64,000 bases of DNA from Mermis nigrescens (GCA_036768485.1 JAVLUZ010000740.1:186001-250000); one strand, 5' to 3'. Positions 33,101 through 45,180 are shown, counted from the stretch's first letter. Translations and numbers: made by a program. Notes: generated from the letters alone by a model not told the origin.

Positions 33101-35481
33101 CACCGAAGTTTCCAGCGCCCAATTGCCCATGCATTTCAAGATCAGCTTCGCGATATCGAGTTTTGGGGGATCTGATAGGTGTAATAAGTACTGTGCCTAT
33201 AATGTGATATTAAACGTCAATATCAATTAAATAGCTCAAGAGAACGAGAATCAAATCACAAAGTAGCAAAAAATTGTTTAGAAGCATTTTGAGCTTATAA
33301 AAGTTAATTACCTGTCAAAAGCAGTTGTTTTTTATACAAGGTCCGTTTGTACATGTACAAAGATGGTCCTTGAAAGGTCTTTGTACATTTTGTACACACA
33401 AATTTTTGAGTACTATAATATGGTACGGTAGCGATTTTAGTGTGGTTAAAACAGAGTTGTTCGACCTTTGGTTGTGTATTTTAGTTAATTTCTGGGTTTC
33501 TGAGGGCAAAAATCACCAAAAATCGTCTTAAAATGGCGCGAAGCGCGAAAAACTTTGACGTTTTTCTTCTCCAAATGCAATTTCTGCCATTTTAAAGGTA
33601 AGTAGAACACAAAATTACTGCGCCGAAAATTTCCCGCAAACTTCAGATCTTTTTTGCAATTTTGTCTTCCCAAAAATCTTTGTACATGTACAAAGATGGT
33701 CCCAGCATCTTCGTACATCAGGAAAAATCTTTGCCGAATACAAAAAAACACTAGTCAAAGATATTTCTCGTGACGCCTTTCAGAATTCAAAAGAGAAAAA
33801 AGTGATGGAAGAGGTTTGCTTTTTAAGTCAGCAATTCTGAGAGTCCAGTGCCACTAAAACATTCAGTTCTAAAAGCTTCATCTTCTACGAACCGTGCCAT
33901 GTAAGAATAATTCCATTGCTTCATTCTATCCTTTGGAACCCTTATTACATTCTGATACGAATTGTTTACGATTTAGTAATGAAAGTCTCTTATAATATGA
34001 TAGTCTTTTCAATTCTGCCTTTCAAATGACTTCTTAACTCGATATTAATTTGAAACCGAGAAGCTAAATCATGTAAACTTAAAATAATACCGACATTGCT
34101 GGAAATTCGGTTTTTATAATCGAGTAACCTCCTGAATTATATGACTAAACAAATAATGAATGCACCTATAGATAAAAAATTGATCATCATCACTTTTGGC
34201 TTAAAAAAGAAGCAATATGTGTTACTGCCTTTACAAAGGTTAATTCTGTTCATGTTGTCCGTATTATTATCTTTCGGTAAATTTTTCCATAGTGTTCTCA
34301 TTAACTATCACCGATTAAATTTTGTTTGTTTGTTAATTATCATATCATATTCGCTATTTTTTATACTGAAATACGTTTTGATAGTATAAATACAGCATAC
34401 TATGATCTCCTATAGGCACTTTGTTGAAATAATGATACCGCACAAGTGAATCGACAGTATCAAATTCTTTATCACCAAAGCTAAAAGTAGGTACAATGCG
34501 TAATTCTGAACGAAATGTAAACTGTAAGGTAGCAATAAGTCTATAGATTGTCTTTCGTGACGTCATATACCTGCAATATGTTAGGAATGCAAAGAGGAAG
34601 AAGGAGAGAAAACGCAAGACCGATTTACTGAAGAGCACAGAAAGTTATGACAAGAGATGCAAGCATGATGTTTCAGCCAGTGTTTTGAGCCAAAATAATC
34701 TCAAAAAGGATGTGAATGCTAAAATAACGTGCTAACTCACACTTACTAGACAATTTCAAACACTTGCAGAAAATTTTTGTTTTCATCCATTATTGGTTTT
34801 CACCCCCATATTTTTACGAAAAGGCCTCAATTTCCTTTAATTAGATCTAAACCTAAAATCCCTATGTAGCAAGGATTTCTATTACTGATGACCTAAACAT
34901 ATTACTGATTATTTAGTTTCCCAAAAAACACAACAAAGCATTCTATGTACAACATTTTTATTCATTAAATTTACGCAAAGAACGCTAATTATTTTCGATA
35001 TTCAGGGGATAGTACATGACTACATGGCCAGCGTTGAAATTCTGGGGCTTTCATTCATAGAGGAGAAAACGCCAAAAATGATGGTTGGTAGACATAAAAC
35101 ACCACTTTTCGACATTTCCCTATTAAAAACAGAAAATCGCGAAAAAATTATATTTTTGGAACCTGCATGACTTATTTTGGATCCTAACGAACAGTTCCAT
35201 CCAAACCCCTCCTTCCACGCCATGAATCGCTATCAAAATGCTAATTACTAATTTCACTTTACAAACCTGAACATATTATGGCCAACGCGTTTTGTTACTA
35301 GAGGCGTAAAATGGCGCAGATCTTCGCGCCAAAACGCACTCACTACGTAGTTCGTACCATCTGACGTGCGTCTTATTAAAAATTCACCTTCATTTTTCAG
35401 TCTATCTTCAACGAATTCGCGTCGTAGCTCGCTGTGAAAATAATCCTGCATTTTCCATTGCGATTGCTGACCGGAAGACAT
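29554..35481 (-). CDS. SH2-tyrosine kinase, Fer-like, five exons
   Basis: A cytoplasmic non-receptor tyrosine kinase that would bind phosphotyrosine through its SH2 domain and phosphorylate tyrosines with ATP. Exons at 35263-35481, 34401-34521, 33090-33196, 32736-32939 and 29554-30135 join in frame to 410 residues. SH2 spans about residues 9-115 (FLIRR with the binding Arg at 37). The kinase begins near 135: glycine loop [10 protein letters not shown] (140-149), ATP-binding Lys162, helix-C Glu179, HRDLAARN (Asp257), DFG (Asp279), then WMAPE. No F-BAR or SH3 precedes the SH2, as in the compact Fer/SPE-8-type kinases expanded in nematodes; other animals' Fes/Fer are about twice as long. All key residues are present, so it looks functional. 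Neighbouring sequence is repeats only. Exon ends are my choice from splice motifs and phase. Confidence 0.9.
30164..30640. repeat. Worn pogo-like end plus B-related remnants in kinase intron 4
   Basis: CAGTCAAACTCGGATAATGC at 30164 resembles the pogo-like end at 3105. Two B-related blocks with CCCCATCGCCCCACAGAA and CTGCCCATCTATG follow. Too decayed to delimit. Confidence 0.35.
30790..31015. repeat. Foldback repeat with a long central hairpin
   Basis: About 50-base arms pair around the loop CACT near 30931: AACTCGATATACTAATATCG, TGTCGCATTA and ACAAAA against their inverses, ending about 30980. The outer flanks (CTGTTTCGAGATTTTT and its inverse) extend it, so it is best read as a small TIR element of the kind at 16966. 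Confidence 0.6.
31020..32230. other. Intron 4 of the kinase gene, no other gene seen
   Basis: AT-rich intronic sequence. A B2-like fragment (CCATACATGGGCAGCAACC) lies near 31540. Confidence 0.5.
32376..32634 (+). mobile_element. Family B element in kinase intron 4
   Basis: A copy from ATATGTGGGCAGCACC to CACGCCCAGGTGTGG with the standard interior. It is antisense to the gene, and its right end stops about 100 bases from exon 4. The target duplication is not clear. Confidence 0.78.
32736..32939 (-). CDS. SH2-kinase exon 4
   Basis: 204 nt, phase 0 at both ends. Encodes AAMKTLK with the ATP-binding Lys, helix C ([21 protein letters not shown]) and LLELVNQ at the hinge. I use acceptor ttgtcttttgag rather than the upstream ctatgcag, because only the former keeps the frame. 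The 150-bp intron before it happens to be open in the same frame. Confidence 0.85.
33090..33196 (-). CDS. SH2-kinase exon 3
   Basis: 107 nt: SH2-kinase linker ([20 protein letters not shown]) and the glycine loop [13 protein letters not shown]. Acceptor catttatag-like (cattatag), donor gtatgt. Confidence 0.85.
33320..33760 (-). repeat. Dispersed repeat C, copy 2
   Basis: Reverse-complement match to 700-928, in kinase intron 2. It carries the 18-bp palindrome CTTTGTACATGTACAAAG (about 33676-33693) and a near copy at 33346. Confidence 0.65.
34401..34521 (-). CDS. SH2-kinase exon 2
   Basis: 121 nt after acceptor ctaccttacag. It encodes the second SH2 half, with [20 protein letters not shown] and VPIGDH. 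The donor is taken as gtatgc (phase 1), which gives a good join to exon 3. Confidence 0.8.
35263..35481 (-). CDS. SH2-kinase exon 1
   Basis: Starts at the ATG of [15 protein letters not shown] and covers the first half of the SH2 domain: helix [16 protein letters not shown] and the beta-D strand to NMFRF. Ends in phase 0 at donor gtaaag. CAG/gtttgt is an alternative donor 5 bases upstream, but it breaks the frame into exon 2. Confidence 0.88.
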
Positions 35482-35500
35482 AGCTCACTGCACGGACACA
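35482..35500 (-). promoter_or_regulatory. Possible trans-splice acceptor before the kinase ATG
   Basis: On the - strand the start codon is preceded by TTTTTGTGTCCGTGCAG then TGAGCT and ATG. A pyrimidine-rich tract ending in CAG six bases before the ATG is how spliced-leader acceptors look in nematodes. A 5' noncoding exon is the alternative. Confidence 0.4.
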
Positions 35501-35605
35501 AAAACTTGATTGTTTTATCGATAGAATAAATTAATTACGTTTAATATTGGACAATCTAAGTCATAGGAATTTGGATGTTCAAGATGCAAGTTCATAAGTT
35601 ATGAC

Positions 35606-38464
35606 TAGTGATCGACCGGGGCCCCGGCCCCGGCAATCTTCGGCCATTTTCAGGCTTCCCGGCCCAGGCCGGGGCAGATCTCAAAAATGGCCGGGGGCCG
35701 GAGAAAATTTAATAATTAATTCAATGTTTTTAGTGTGATAATAACAGCGTTTTTGTCTGAAAATAAGTCAGACCATTCATGTGTCTATTTCAAATAACCA
35801 TGCGATCTTTATTCGAGATTTAGGTTTCATACTCAATGAGTATCCTCAGTCTGTCGTTTGATGACATTAAATTTGCCATTGCATACGCCGCAGCAGGAGA
35901 ATCAAACGAAGTGGGTCTGAGTTTGGAAATCCTAAAGCGCAAGAACTAAGGTCATATTTACATACTCTGCTGAAAACCTCAAAGTTTAACGATTTTTCAC
36001 AATTATGATACTAAGCTAGAATTTGATTATTCAGCGAGAACACATGGACTGAAATGCAGCAACAGAAAGTAATATTCAAACGAATCGCCCCACAAAATCT
36101 GTCACAGAAAAAGCAATAATATACTCATCTTTTCATCGAAACTCACAAAAATCAAAACAAGTGGATTAATATATATCTTCTCTCAAGCGTGGTCTGTTTC
36201 AATTGAGTATGGTCAATAAGAGAATAAAAATTTGTTTGGAATTTCATCTTTCCAAAATTTTGAGCTGATAGACCAAATACCCCAGATTGGCGGACGCGAT
36301 GCCTGCACAGCAAATCTTTTAGAGTTAGAAGACATGTTTGAGAATTTTTATCAGGAACTTAAATGGAATTTAGCAAAACAACTGAAGTTGAGGAGGTGTA
36401 TTAAATACTAACCTGGGCACCCTTTTTACCAAAAGTTGGATGGGGAGATGGGGTCATTTGGACGGGGATATTTTTACAGTAAAGCCTAGAAATCCCTCCT
36501 TTAAACGTACAACGACTTTTTAAACTAAACAACCACTTTTTTGAACCAAGCGAACCAATTATTTGACCTACACAACCTTTTTCTGGGCCAAACCAACCAC
36601 TATTCAAGGCTAGATAAAGACATGCAGCATGGGAATTCTGGGAAGAATCAAATTTCAAAGTGCCTTTTTTGGGTCCACAAATGCTAAATATGCGTCAAAA
36701 ACATCGTTTTTTAATGTTTCTGACGATGCTCTATCTTTTATAGGGCCGTATGACAGAACGCGGAATAGTGCTATTCCAGGATAAAACAGTGGGATAAGAG
36801 GGCGGAATAAAATATTTCGGCATTGCAGAAAGCGGAATAAAGAGTGATATTTCAGGAATAAAGTTGGTATGACAGAACGCGGGATACCGCCGTTCCAGGC
36901 GCTTACCTCGGAATAAAACGGCGGAATAAAAATAAGGGTATGACAGAAGGCGGAATAAGTTATCTCGGGAATAAAAGCAGCCGCTTTTATTCCGCCATTT
37001 TATACCTGGTCAGAGCAGGTATAAGTCAGCGGAATAGTGGTAAAAATCGTTTCTAACGCGGTCTTAAAGGGTGTAAATAAGTCGAAAAATTTTAATAAGA
37101 TGGTTAATCATTCCCTCTTCATCCAGAATTCAACGATCAAAAAAGATGCAGACATTTTTCTAGTGTGTTTGCTCCACGAGTGCGGCTCGTCTTATTAAAC
37201 TCTTGGTAAAGTGATTTTAAAATTTTTCAATCATGTATTACTAAACACGCCGATTGGGGTGATTTAAAAAATTAATGCATTGAGTAGTAAGTATAATCAA
37301 CAAGTTGACAGAAATATTCGCACAAAGTATGATAAATTTTTTGATTTCGATGGCAATGGTTTATTTTTATTTTTGTTTTCCGTAGAAGCAAGCAAGCGCC
37401 TTCATTGAACCGAATTATAAAAGATTTATTTGGTAACATTCAGAAGTCTCATCAAGTCAATTCAATGCATCAATGCACAAGTTACACGCGCGCGCTACAC
37501 ACAACATTGTATTTACGTCCTATGATTTCGAACGAATAACGTGACGTATTACAGTATGCAGTATGCGTTAGACGGGCAATCTATACACAAAACCAATGGA
37601 ATGCGTAGCTTAACCCAGGGATAGATTCAGTTATCCCAGGAATAGCTATTCCTCGCGTATTTCGCATTCTGTAATACCAAATTTGCTTATTCCTGGGATA
37701 GCTTATTCCGTCCCTTAACCCAGGAATAGCTATCACGAGAATAAGTTTTATTACGAGAATAGCTATTCCCGGAATAGGGCTTATCCCAGGAATAACTTAT
37801 TCCGCTTTCTGTCATACGACCCATAGAGCATAAGAACCAAAAATTTCGAAAAAAATCAACGTATAAATTGAACATAATATAGTCAAAACATGAGAATATG
37901 GCGGCCGAAAATTTGACATTTTTGAGCTAATGGATAGCTAAAAACGCTTAAAAGCACTTTTCTATCGATTTTCTGGAATATTTTGGAAACTTTTGAAAAA
38001 AACCCGTTAAGGGGGTTGAAAACCCTTCCCCGAACCCCCCCTCCCCCCAGATCATGTATGCTATGCGTAGATAACCATTTTTTGAACCAGCGAAAGCCAA
38101 TTTCCGAAGCTGATAATTGAACAACCACTTTTATATTCCAGAGCAATTACATTTTATTTGTGAAGTCGGACGGGAAAAGCCATTGACTATTGCTCAGATT
38201 TGATTAAATAAGATTAACTAATCACTGCTTGCTAAGCAAAATGCAAACCGCATGTTGCCTGTCATAACACTATTACATACCTACTTAGTTTGCATATGTA
38301 CGTATGCTTTACTATTATGAGTAGGTACCCATACAATATATTATATACTTATACACTACATGCTATAGTATTTTATACCCTGTGCACCCGGGCCCCGGCA
38401 CTGGCCGGGGCCAAGGATTTTATTCAGCCCCAACCCGGCCAAAAAAGTCCCCGGTCGATCAGTG
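35606..38464. mobile_element. 2.9-kb hAT-like element with GC-rich ends
   Basis: Ends TAGTGATCGACCGGGG and the inverse CCCCGGTCGATCAGTG, flanked by GTTATGAC (35598-35605) and CTTATGAC (38465-38472), 7 of 8 identical. CCCCGGCCCCGG blocks lie inside each end, like the element at 4168. No transposase is recognised, and another element sits in the middle (36743-37822). Confidence 0.78.
36743..37822. mobile_element. 1.08-kb TIR element nested in the hAT-like element
   Basis: Ends GGGCCGTATGACAGAACGCG and, inverted, GGGTCGTATGACAGAAAGCG, with ATA on both outer sides. Both ends are followed by clusters of GGAATAAG / CTTATTCC repeats, which let the ends fold back on each other. No coding frame. Confidence 0.78.
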
Positions 38465-38472
38465 CTTATGAC

Positions 38473-39280
38473 CAGACACGTACAAGAGGGTTGGGATTCG
38501 GGAATCTGGACCCGACGGAAAAATGGAAAATTTCCTGAAGGAAAAAGGCAACATGAATACCATAGGAAGATAAAAATTAAAGAATTTATGCAAAATCGCT
38601 TGAAATTGATTCAAAAACCATGGATTCGCTTAATTTTTTGCAATTTTATTAGGCGCATCAATTTTTGAGGCCATTTTGTCTCATAAAACTGACTGAATCA
38701 CAGACAGGCAACGCCGTGCGCCTATGATTGTTAGGGACTCTAGCCTATTACTGATAATGTTAGAGGCTTCCAGGATCAAAGAGCATACGAATTAAAGCAA
38801 GGCATTAAATTTCTACATGAAGGCATTTTCATCGCGCATAAGTTTTCAAATCGCTCAAAGCAAACTCAATATTTATTTTCTCCTAATTTTCATTGTTGTA
38901 TCACTATATGTTACATGGATTAACCTATTGCATAAAAGCTTATACTTTAATCGCTTAAAGAAGATATTACTGACTAAATATAAGCAATATACATATTGTC
39001 AAAAAGACCGAAATCTACTCGCCAAAGCAGACGACTTCAGATAAAAAGACGGAGTGCGAACGCGGTAACAAATATTTTGATCTAACCCAAACACAGAAAA
39101 CGACCGACGGGTGAGTTTTTATAATAAATACTAATCCGAGATATGTAAATTGAAGAACATTAAACTCTGTTTTCACTTTGCAAAACATTTAGGAAAAGTG
39201 TAAATTTGCAATTATTCATCCGATGAATCTTCGTCTATAGTCTGTTTCACACAACTTCGGTCATAAATTTTAGGCACAGA
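38473..39280 (+). other. Intergenic sequence; one unassigned open frame
   Basis: The frame 38817-39044 would encode 75 residues with one hydrophobic helix (FLLIFIVVSLYVTWI). I recognise no family and see no splice or promoter support, so I do not call it a gene. Confidence 0.3.
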
Positions 39281-41011
39281 GACATTAGAGCGCCGACATT
39301 AGAGCGCCGACATCAGAGCGCGCGACTTTAGAGCGCAACGACATTAGAGCGCGCGACATTAGAGCGCAGCAACATTAGAGCGCGCGACATTAGAGCACAG
39401 CGACATTAGAGCGCCGACATTAAAGTGCAGTTACAATGGTGCGTCATAGAGGCAGACATAGACTTTTCTTTTCCCACAAAAAAATTTGTAACTTTATTAG
39501 AGCGCCGACATTAGAGCGTATATGCACTGGCGGATTTAAGAGGCCCCATTAAGACCAAAAATTGTTTGAAAAATGCGAGACAAACAGAGAAAATGAAGAA
39601 AGAAAGAAAGAACGAAAGAAAGAAAACGCTTCTTGAAGCGTTTTCTTTCTTTCGTTCTTTCTTTTTTTCATTTTTCAGTTATGACTAAAATTGAAATAGA
39701 AAATATTCTTGATCAGAAAATATCAGATCCGTTTCTGAGGATGAGAAATCATTTTTCTGGTTCTATTATAATTTTTTGGTCCGCACGTGCTCACGTTTAT
39801 ACACAAGGTCTCTGCAGAATATGCAATGCACCATGCTTAATTTTGTAAGAAATGCAACGTCAAGTGATTTTTTCTTCATTGCGAATTGCATTACTGATTG
39901 TATATTTCCATCTAGCACTTTTGAAAAAATTGCAAGACGTAAGATTTTTTGGCACTGTACTGTTTTAAGGCAGCAGCTGAATTCTATTTCAAAAAAGCTG
40001 CCTGGCTTTAGGATTTTGTTGTACAGAAAATTAATAACTGGTAGACAGAATGTCTTTTCTGCATAAAAACGACTTGGAGTTCAAAAAATCATAGAGACTT
40101 GTTTCGGGATGAAAATGGAAGCCGGTAGAATTTCAGCAAAAAATAGAGTGCACAAAAATTTTCTCGGTGAAAAATTTTTTTCGGAATTTGCGCATCGGTG
40201 CAGAGGGACCCGTGCAGAAAAAAGCCTAAATGTGAGGGTCATACTTCGTGGATGGAATGGAAGCTTGCTAATCATTAATGAAAATGTTGGTGAGGTGAGT
40301 TATGTAATTTCAAACACAAATTTTAGTTTTGACTAAAAATCCTTAATTTTTTATCGAACCTTGTTTCTTAAAAACTTCAAGAACTCAAAATTTCCCGCTG
40401 CTCCGCCTCAGACCCCGTCAAGCGGTCCTTCAGCGCGTCCTCTTAACCCCCAACCATATTTTCTTGGGCGCTTCGCGCCTTCCAGCATATTTTGTATACG
40501 TGACCATTTTACAGTTCTGCCAGAAGAGTAAATTTATCTGCTACTACGTGTGTGCTACGCTTTAGTGCAGATTAAAAGGCAAAATGCATTTTTGATAACT
40601 TCTGTGACAAACAAGTTATGTTAGAAACTTTTCAAAAATTTTTCAAAAAAATTTCACATCAAAAGTCACTTAGGAGCAGTTAGAACAGTGCAGAAAAGCT
40701 TAAAAATTGCTTTACAAAACATAAGAAACTGCATGCATTTATCACTACCTGATACCGAGATATTTATGCACAGGTAGTTAAATTTGCCCCGTTATAATAG
40801 AAAGCGCATCCAATTCTGAATCGGGATGTATATAAATTGTTGCAAATGATCTCGAGTGTAAGATACAGTAGGACTTTTAACAAAAGCATGCTCGTTTTGT
40901 CCGTGAAGCTTTAAGCGGCGAATTCTTTCATTTATCAGCATGAAAGTTCTGTAAAGTTACGTGAAAAACATCTATTATGGCTGCGCTCTAATGTCGCCTC
41001 TAATGTCGGCT
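39281..41011. mobile_element. 1.7-kb element with GACATTAGAGCGC repeats at the ends
   Basis: The left end is about ten copies of a 13-20-bp unit GACATTAGAGCGC (39281-39520); the right end has the inverse GCGCTCTAATGTCG and CTCTAATGTCGG (40983-41010). The interior (39633-40330) has open frames without recognisable domains, and a possible donor AG-gtgagt near 40296. The design is like the 55754-57071 element with its 17-bp repeats. Confidence 0.6.
39603..39664. repeat. Perfect 30-bp inverted repeat, 2-base loop
   Basis: AAAGAAAGAACGAAAGAAAG plus AAAACGCTTC pairs exactly with 39635-39664 around TT. One arm is purine-rich and the other pyrimidine-rich apart from the CG positions. Confidence 0.9.
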
Positions 41012-41086
41012 CATCTAAATTTTAAAACTCTCTCCGACAATAAGCTGACAGATTGCGATTATAACGATGATCTGATATCGGTCTAG

Positions 41087-41200
41087 GACGTTTGGGCGCG
41101 ACCGCTTTGGCGCGGCCATTTTGGCTCAGCCATTTTGACGCAATGACAGTTTGGCGTGAGAATGTTTTGGCGCAACCGTTTTGGCGCAGCTATTTTGTAG
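41087..41200. repeat. TTTTGGCGC tandem repeat
   Basis: Seven or so copies of a 15-17-bp unit CGACCNTTTTGGCGCNGC, directly before family A copy 3. It is related to the 15-bp inverted repeat at 25002 and 28254. Confidence 0.7.
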
Positions 41201-41202
41201 CG

Positions 41203-44200
41203 CAACTTATAATATACTTGGTCATCGTTTTTTTAATGTTTATCACAGCGAGTGTAAAATTCGTGTCCCCCCTCACAGCAACAACGGCACACACCTGGGA
41301 GATGCGATTTTTTTAATCGATAGATAATTTAAAAATTCGATGCCGGTGTCTTTTTGTTTAAACTCAATACCGAGTTAGCAATGAATGTGTAAAGTGTAAA
41401 CCGATAAATCAAATAATTTGCGGAGGGCCAATTTTTTTAAATGTTGCCCATGAGCTGTAGATTACGAATCTGACCTTAAAATTTCTTTACACTAAATGAC
41501 TGTTGCAAAAAATGTAAAGTATACGGGTTTTTTACTCTTTGCGTGTACTTCAGCTTATCTAACTCAGTTTTAGTTTCTATGCAGTCCAATTGGTTTTATG
41601 TTGTAGAAGATTACAATATCTCAAAACCCTTTTTCCTTCTCTTTTTACTCAATATTTCTTGATCTGTGATCGTTTTAGTGTAAAGGGTTCGAGACGAAAA
41701 ACGATATTTCTTCAACTACTCCGCTAAGTAGGCGTAACATGCTAATTATGCTTAAAATGTGCCCTGAGCTTAGCGTTACAGACCCTAGTTTATTCTGTTT
41801 CTATATACCCAATATTGCGTTATTAGCACAAGTGTAAAGTTTACAATATATCATTAGTGACTAAGTATTAAAATCCGCTGATAGGTTGAATTCGTGCAAG
41901 TGGCTGACGTGTCCGTTCTCGTGTGTGGATTTAAAAAAAGAGTAACAGGTTCGAATCTTCTGAATGCTGTGACTTTTTTCATTTTTTTAATTCTTTTGGC
42001 AAAACCATGCATTTCATTTGAATTATTCATCTATTTAGGTTGAGTAATCCGCTAGCTTCTTCATTTATCGTTTTGTAAAACTCCATATTTATGTTTACTA
42101 TTTTATTTTAGGGTCAGTAATTAATCATAGGTAACGCGTTCGCGCGTACCTATTATATACTCCGGTACCCCCAACACCTGTGCACCCCCTACAGCTATAA
42201 CGGGACACATTTGGGAGGTGCGGTTTTTTTAAAACAAAAATAATAAAAAAATTCGCTGCTTGTCTTTTTTGTTTTTCCTTACACTCAAAACTAACTGTGT
42301 AAAGAAGGTGTAAAGTTTTGGCGTAACGTTATAAAATAAAGCGAATTTTCTTTTTTACCGGGCTTGTGGACAACTCAGTATTGACTCTTCAAACAATTTA
42401 CTGGCATAGATTTGTAGAGGAAGGTATTCTGCAGATGACACTTTTTTGTTTTTTGAATTTTTGCCTTCATTCTCGAATGAGAGTGTAAAGAGTGCGAAAA
42501 TCTAGGGGTGAAAGGACACATTTTGGCCGAGTTTTCGACTTGTTAATGTCTGCCAACAACTCCGGTAATGAGTTTTGAGAAATTTCTTCTTACAGAAATG
42601 TACTATGGATCAAGGGATATCTTCTGCTCACCAGTAAACTTTTCTACAATCAATACGCAGTTAGTAACAGGGGTTTAAACTTTACACTCTAGTAGATGAG
42701 TGAAAAAACAGATTTTGCCCAAAATTTCTCTGCCAACTTTTTCGGTAATGACTTATGTTGAATTGAGTAAGATAGAAATGACGTAACTTCTAAGGGCTAC
42801 ACGTCGAAGCAAGCCGCTTTCAAAAAAACGTAATATTGAGTTGTTAATGGGGGTGTAAAGTTCTAAATCTGAGGTGTAAAATGGCATAAAAAACAGGTTT
42901 TTTCGTATTTTGATTGGTAAATCATATCAAATATTTTGCGGAACATGAGTTTGGCACATACAAACGTACTACAATCAAAGGGCTACAAACTGGCCCGAAC
43001 CGAATTTATTTACACTCAATGGAACTTTATGTACAGATTTCAAAGTTTACAATGTGGTGGACAGTGGAAAATGCGTTTTTGTCCATTTTTTTGTTCGCCA
43101 CTTTCTCTATTCAGAAGTCGAGCGAGGTCGAATAGGATAAAATAAAGTACTTTCTAAGGGGTACGCGTCACAGCGAATTGCGTTTGTTTACATCAATATT
43201 TAGCTTTTTCGGGAGGTGTAAGGTCAAAAAAATGGGGAGTTAAATGTGTTTCTGTCTTGTTTTTTTCTGCCAAGTTCTGGGTTATGAGTCTGGACATAAT
43301 CTCAAGTTTAAAAATGTACCAGAAACCAAATGTGATACGCCAGTTTGTTTGCATACAACAGTCGTGTAAAGTGGTTAACATGTGATATTCATTTGTTCTC
43401 GGGCCACTGTGGAGACTTAATTTTTTCATAAATGTTGATCGTTATATCAGAGTAATATCAGAATTACGAATCCGACTGAAATTTTTCTTACACTATGTGG
43501 TTGTGTAAATTTTACACTGCATATTAACTATAGTTCTAGAGCCTAACAGAAGCTTGATTTTTCTAAAGTCTGGAAATGTACCAGGAATCAAATGTGAGAC
43601 GCCAGTTGAGCGCGTTTGCTTACACTCAATAGTGGTGTGGAGTAGTTTACAACTGATGTTCATTTGTTCTCGGGTTATTGTGGAGACTCAAATTTTTTTC
43701 CATAAATCTTAATTGTAATATCAGAGTAATATTAGAATTACGAATCCGACTGAAATCCTTTTTACACTCTGTGCTTGTGTAAAGTTTACACTGCATATTA
43801 ACTTTAGTTCTAGAGCCTTGCGAAGTTTATTTTTTTCCAAAATGTTCTACGTAACATCAGAATTGGGGATCTGACTGTTAGTTTTCTCTACACCTAGTGG
43901 TCGTGTAAAATTTGCACTATTCATTTGTTAATATGTACTTTATACTACAAATTTATTTTACTTCCAAATATGAGCGTAAGTGTTCCTTACACTCGATATT
44001 TGCATAAAGTTTATACTGAAAAACTTTGCTCTGTTTAAATAATGTAAGGTTGTCTTGTTTAAAAAAGATAATGCTGATGTTAAGAACAATATTGTTTTCC
44101 GCGTTCTTGGACTGCTGTCATTATTGTGGCATGTTACTGTATGTTTTTACTGACTGATGTTCTCAAATCATACTAATTAAAAGTGGGGCACTAGCAAAGA

Positions 44201-44956
44201 AAAATGCTCGATGGAACAAAAAAGATGAATATACTTGGAGTTGTGGATTATTAAGGATGTAAAACGAGAGGACTAGGAAAAAGCTACTCAAAGTCGCAAA
44301 ATCTGCTAAAAATCGAACTTTCTCTAAGCAACGCGAAAAATCGAAGTATATATTCTGTGGCCTCTAAAAAGTGTCTCTTTTAAATAATTCTCAAAGTTTC
44401 AGATAAGAGTGTATAAACAAAATCTATAATGTTTACTTTTTTAAATTGCTGGCAAGTAGCAACGCTGACTAGCTTCGTATCTTGATTGATAGAAAACTAA
44501 GTGGTATTGTATTTAAGTTGTTTTATTTTGAGCATTAAAGCAAGCAAAGCAGGGGCCGATTGATTAGTGCACACAATCGTTAAGGGCATGCTAGTGTACC
44601 TACATTTAGTCTGTTTCAAGTCAACTTACGCGTTTCCTACTGTTTTAAACCAACAATTTCTTCAATTGTCTTGGATGCATCGATGTTTGCTATTTCATTC
44701 AATTGGCTTATGAAAGATTGTCAGTTTACTCAGTATCATTTCCCATAGCTACTGCATAGCTAACGTGCTGCTTTTTTAATCATTCTTATAGCTAAATATT
44801 TATTTTAATCTGTTGGCCGCAGAATATACTTCGATTTTTTGCGTTGCTTAGAGAAAGTGTGATTTTTAGCAGATTTTGCGACTTTAGGTAGCTTTTTCCT
44901 AGTCCTCTCCTTTTACATCCTTAATAATCCACAATTCTAAGTATATTCATCTTTTT
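41203..44956 (+). mobile_element. Family A, copy 3, with a second head inside
   Basis: It begins with the right half of the head hairpin (GTAGCGCAACTTATAATATA), runs through a worn tRNA-like segment (41895-41958), then meets a second full head at 42127: TAGGTAACGCG-TTCG-CGCGTACCTA. The body continues in step with copies 1 and 2 to the palindromic element (44191-44956), cut short by a B element at 44957. Confidence 0.75.
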
Positions 44957-45180
44957 TCCCCCGAGAAACCAAAATATGTACCGCCCAGAAATCAAAATAT
45001 GCACTCCGGAATAGAATTTTCGAAATTTTTTTCGCAATTTTTTGATGTCAACGGATAGTGCTTGATGAGAAACGTTGAAAAATGGTTTTTTCGCCATACC
45101 ACCATTTTCAAGGCCATTTTTTTGACCTTTGAAAATCTTGCACCACCCTCCCCGAATTTTGGTGCTGCCCACGTATGGTC
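44957..45180 (-). mobile_element. Family B element, truncating the palindromic element
   Basis: A - strand copy ending TTTTGGTGCTGCCCACGTATGG. Its left end lacks CCACACCTGGGCG, so it is partial. Confidence 0.7.

Noticed and set aside
39281..39520. CRISPR array
   Set aside because: The repeat unit is short and variable without unique spacers, the genome is eukaryotic, and the inverse array at 40983 marks a transposon end.
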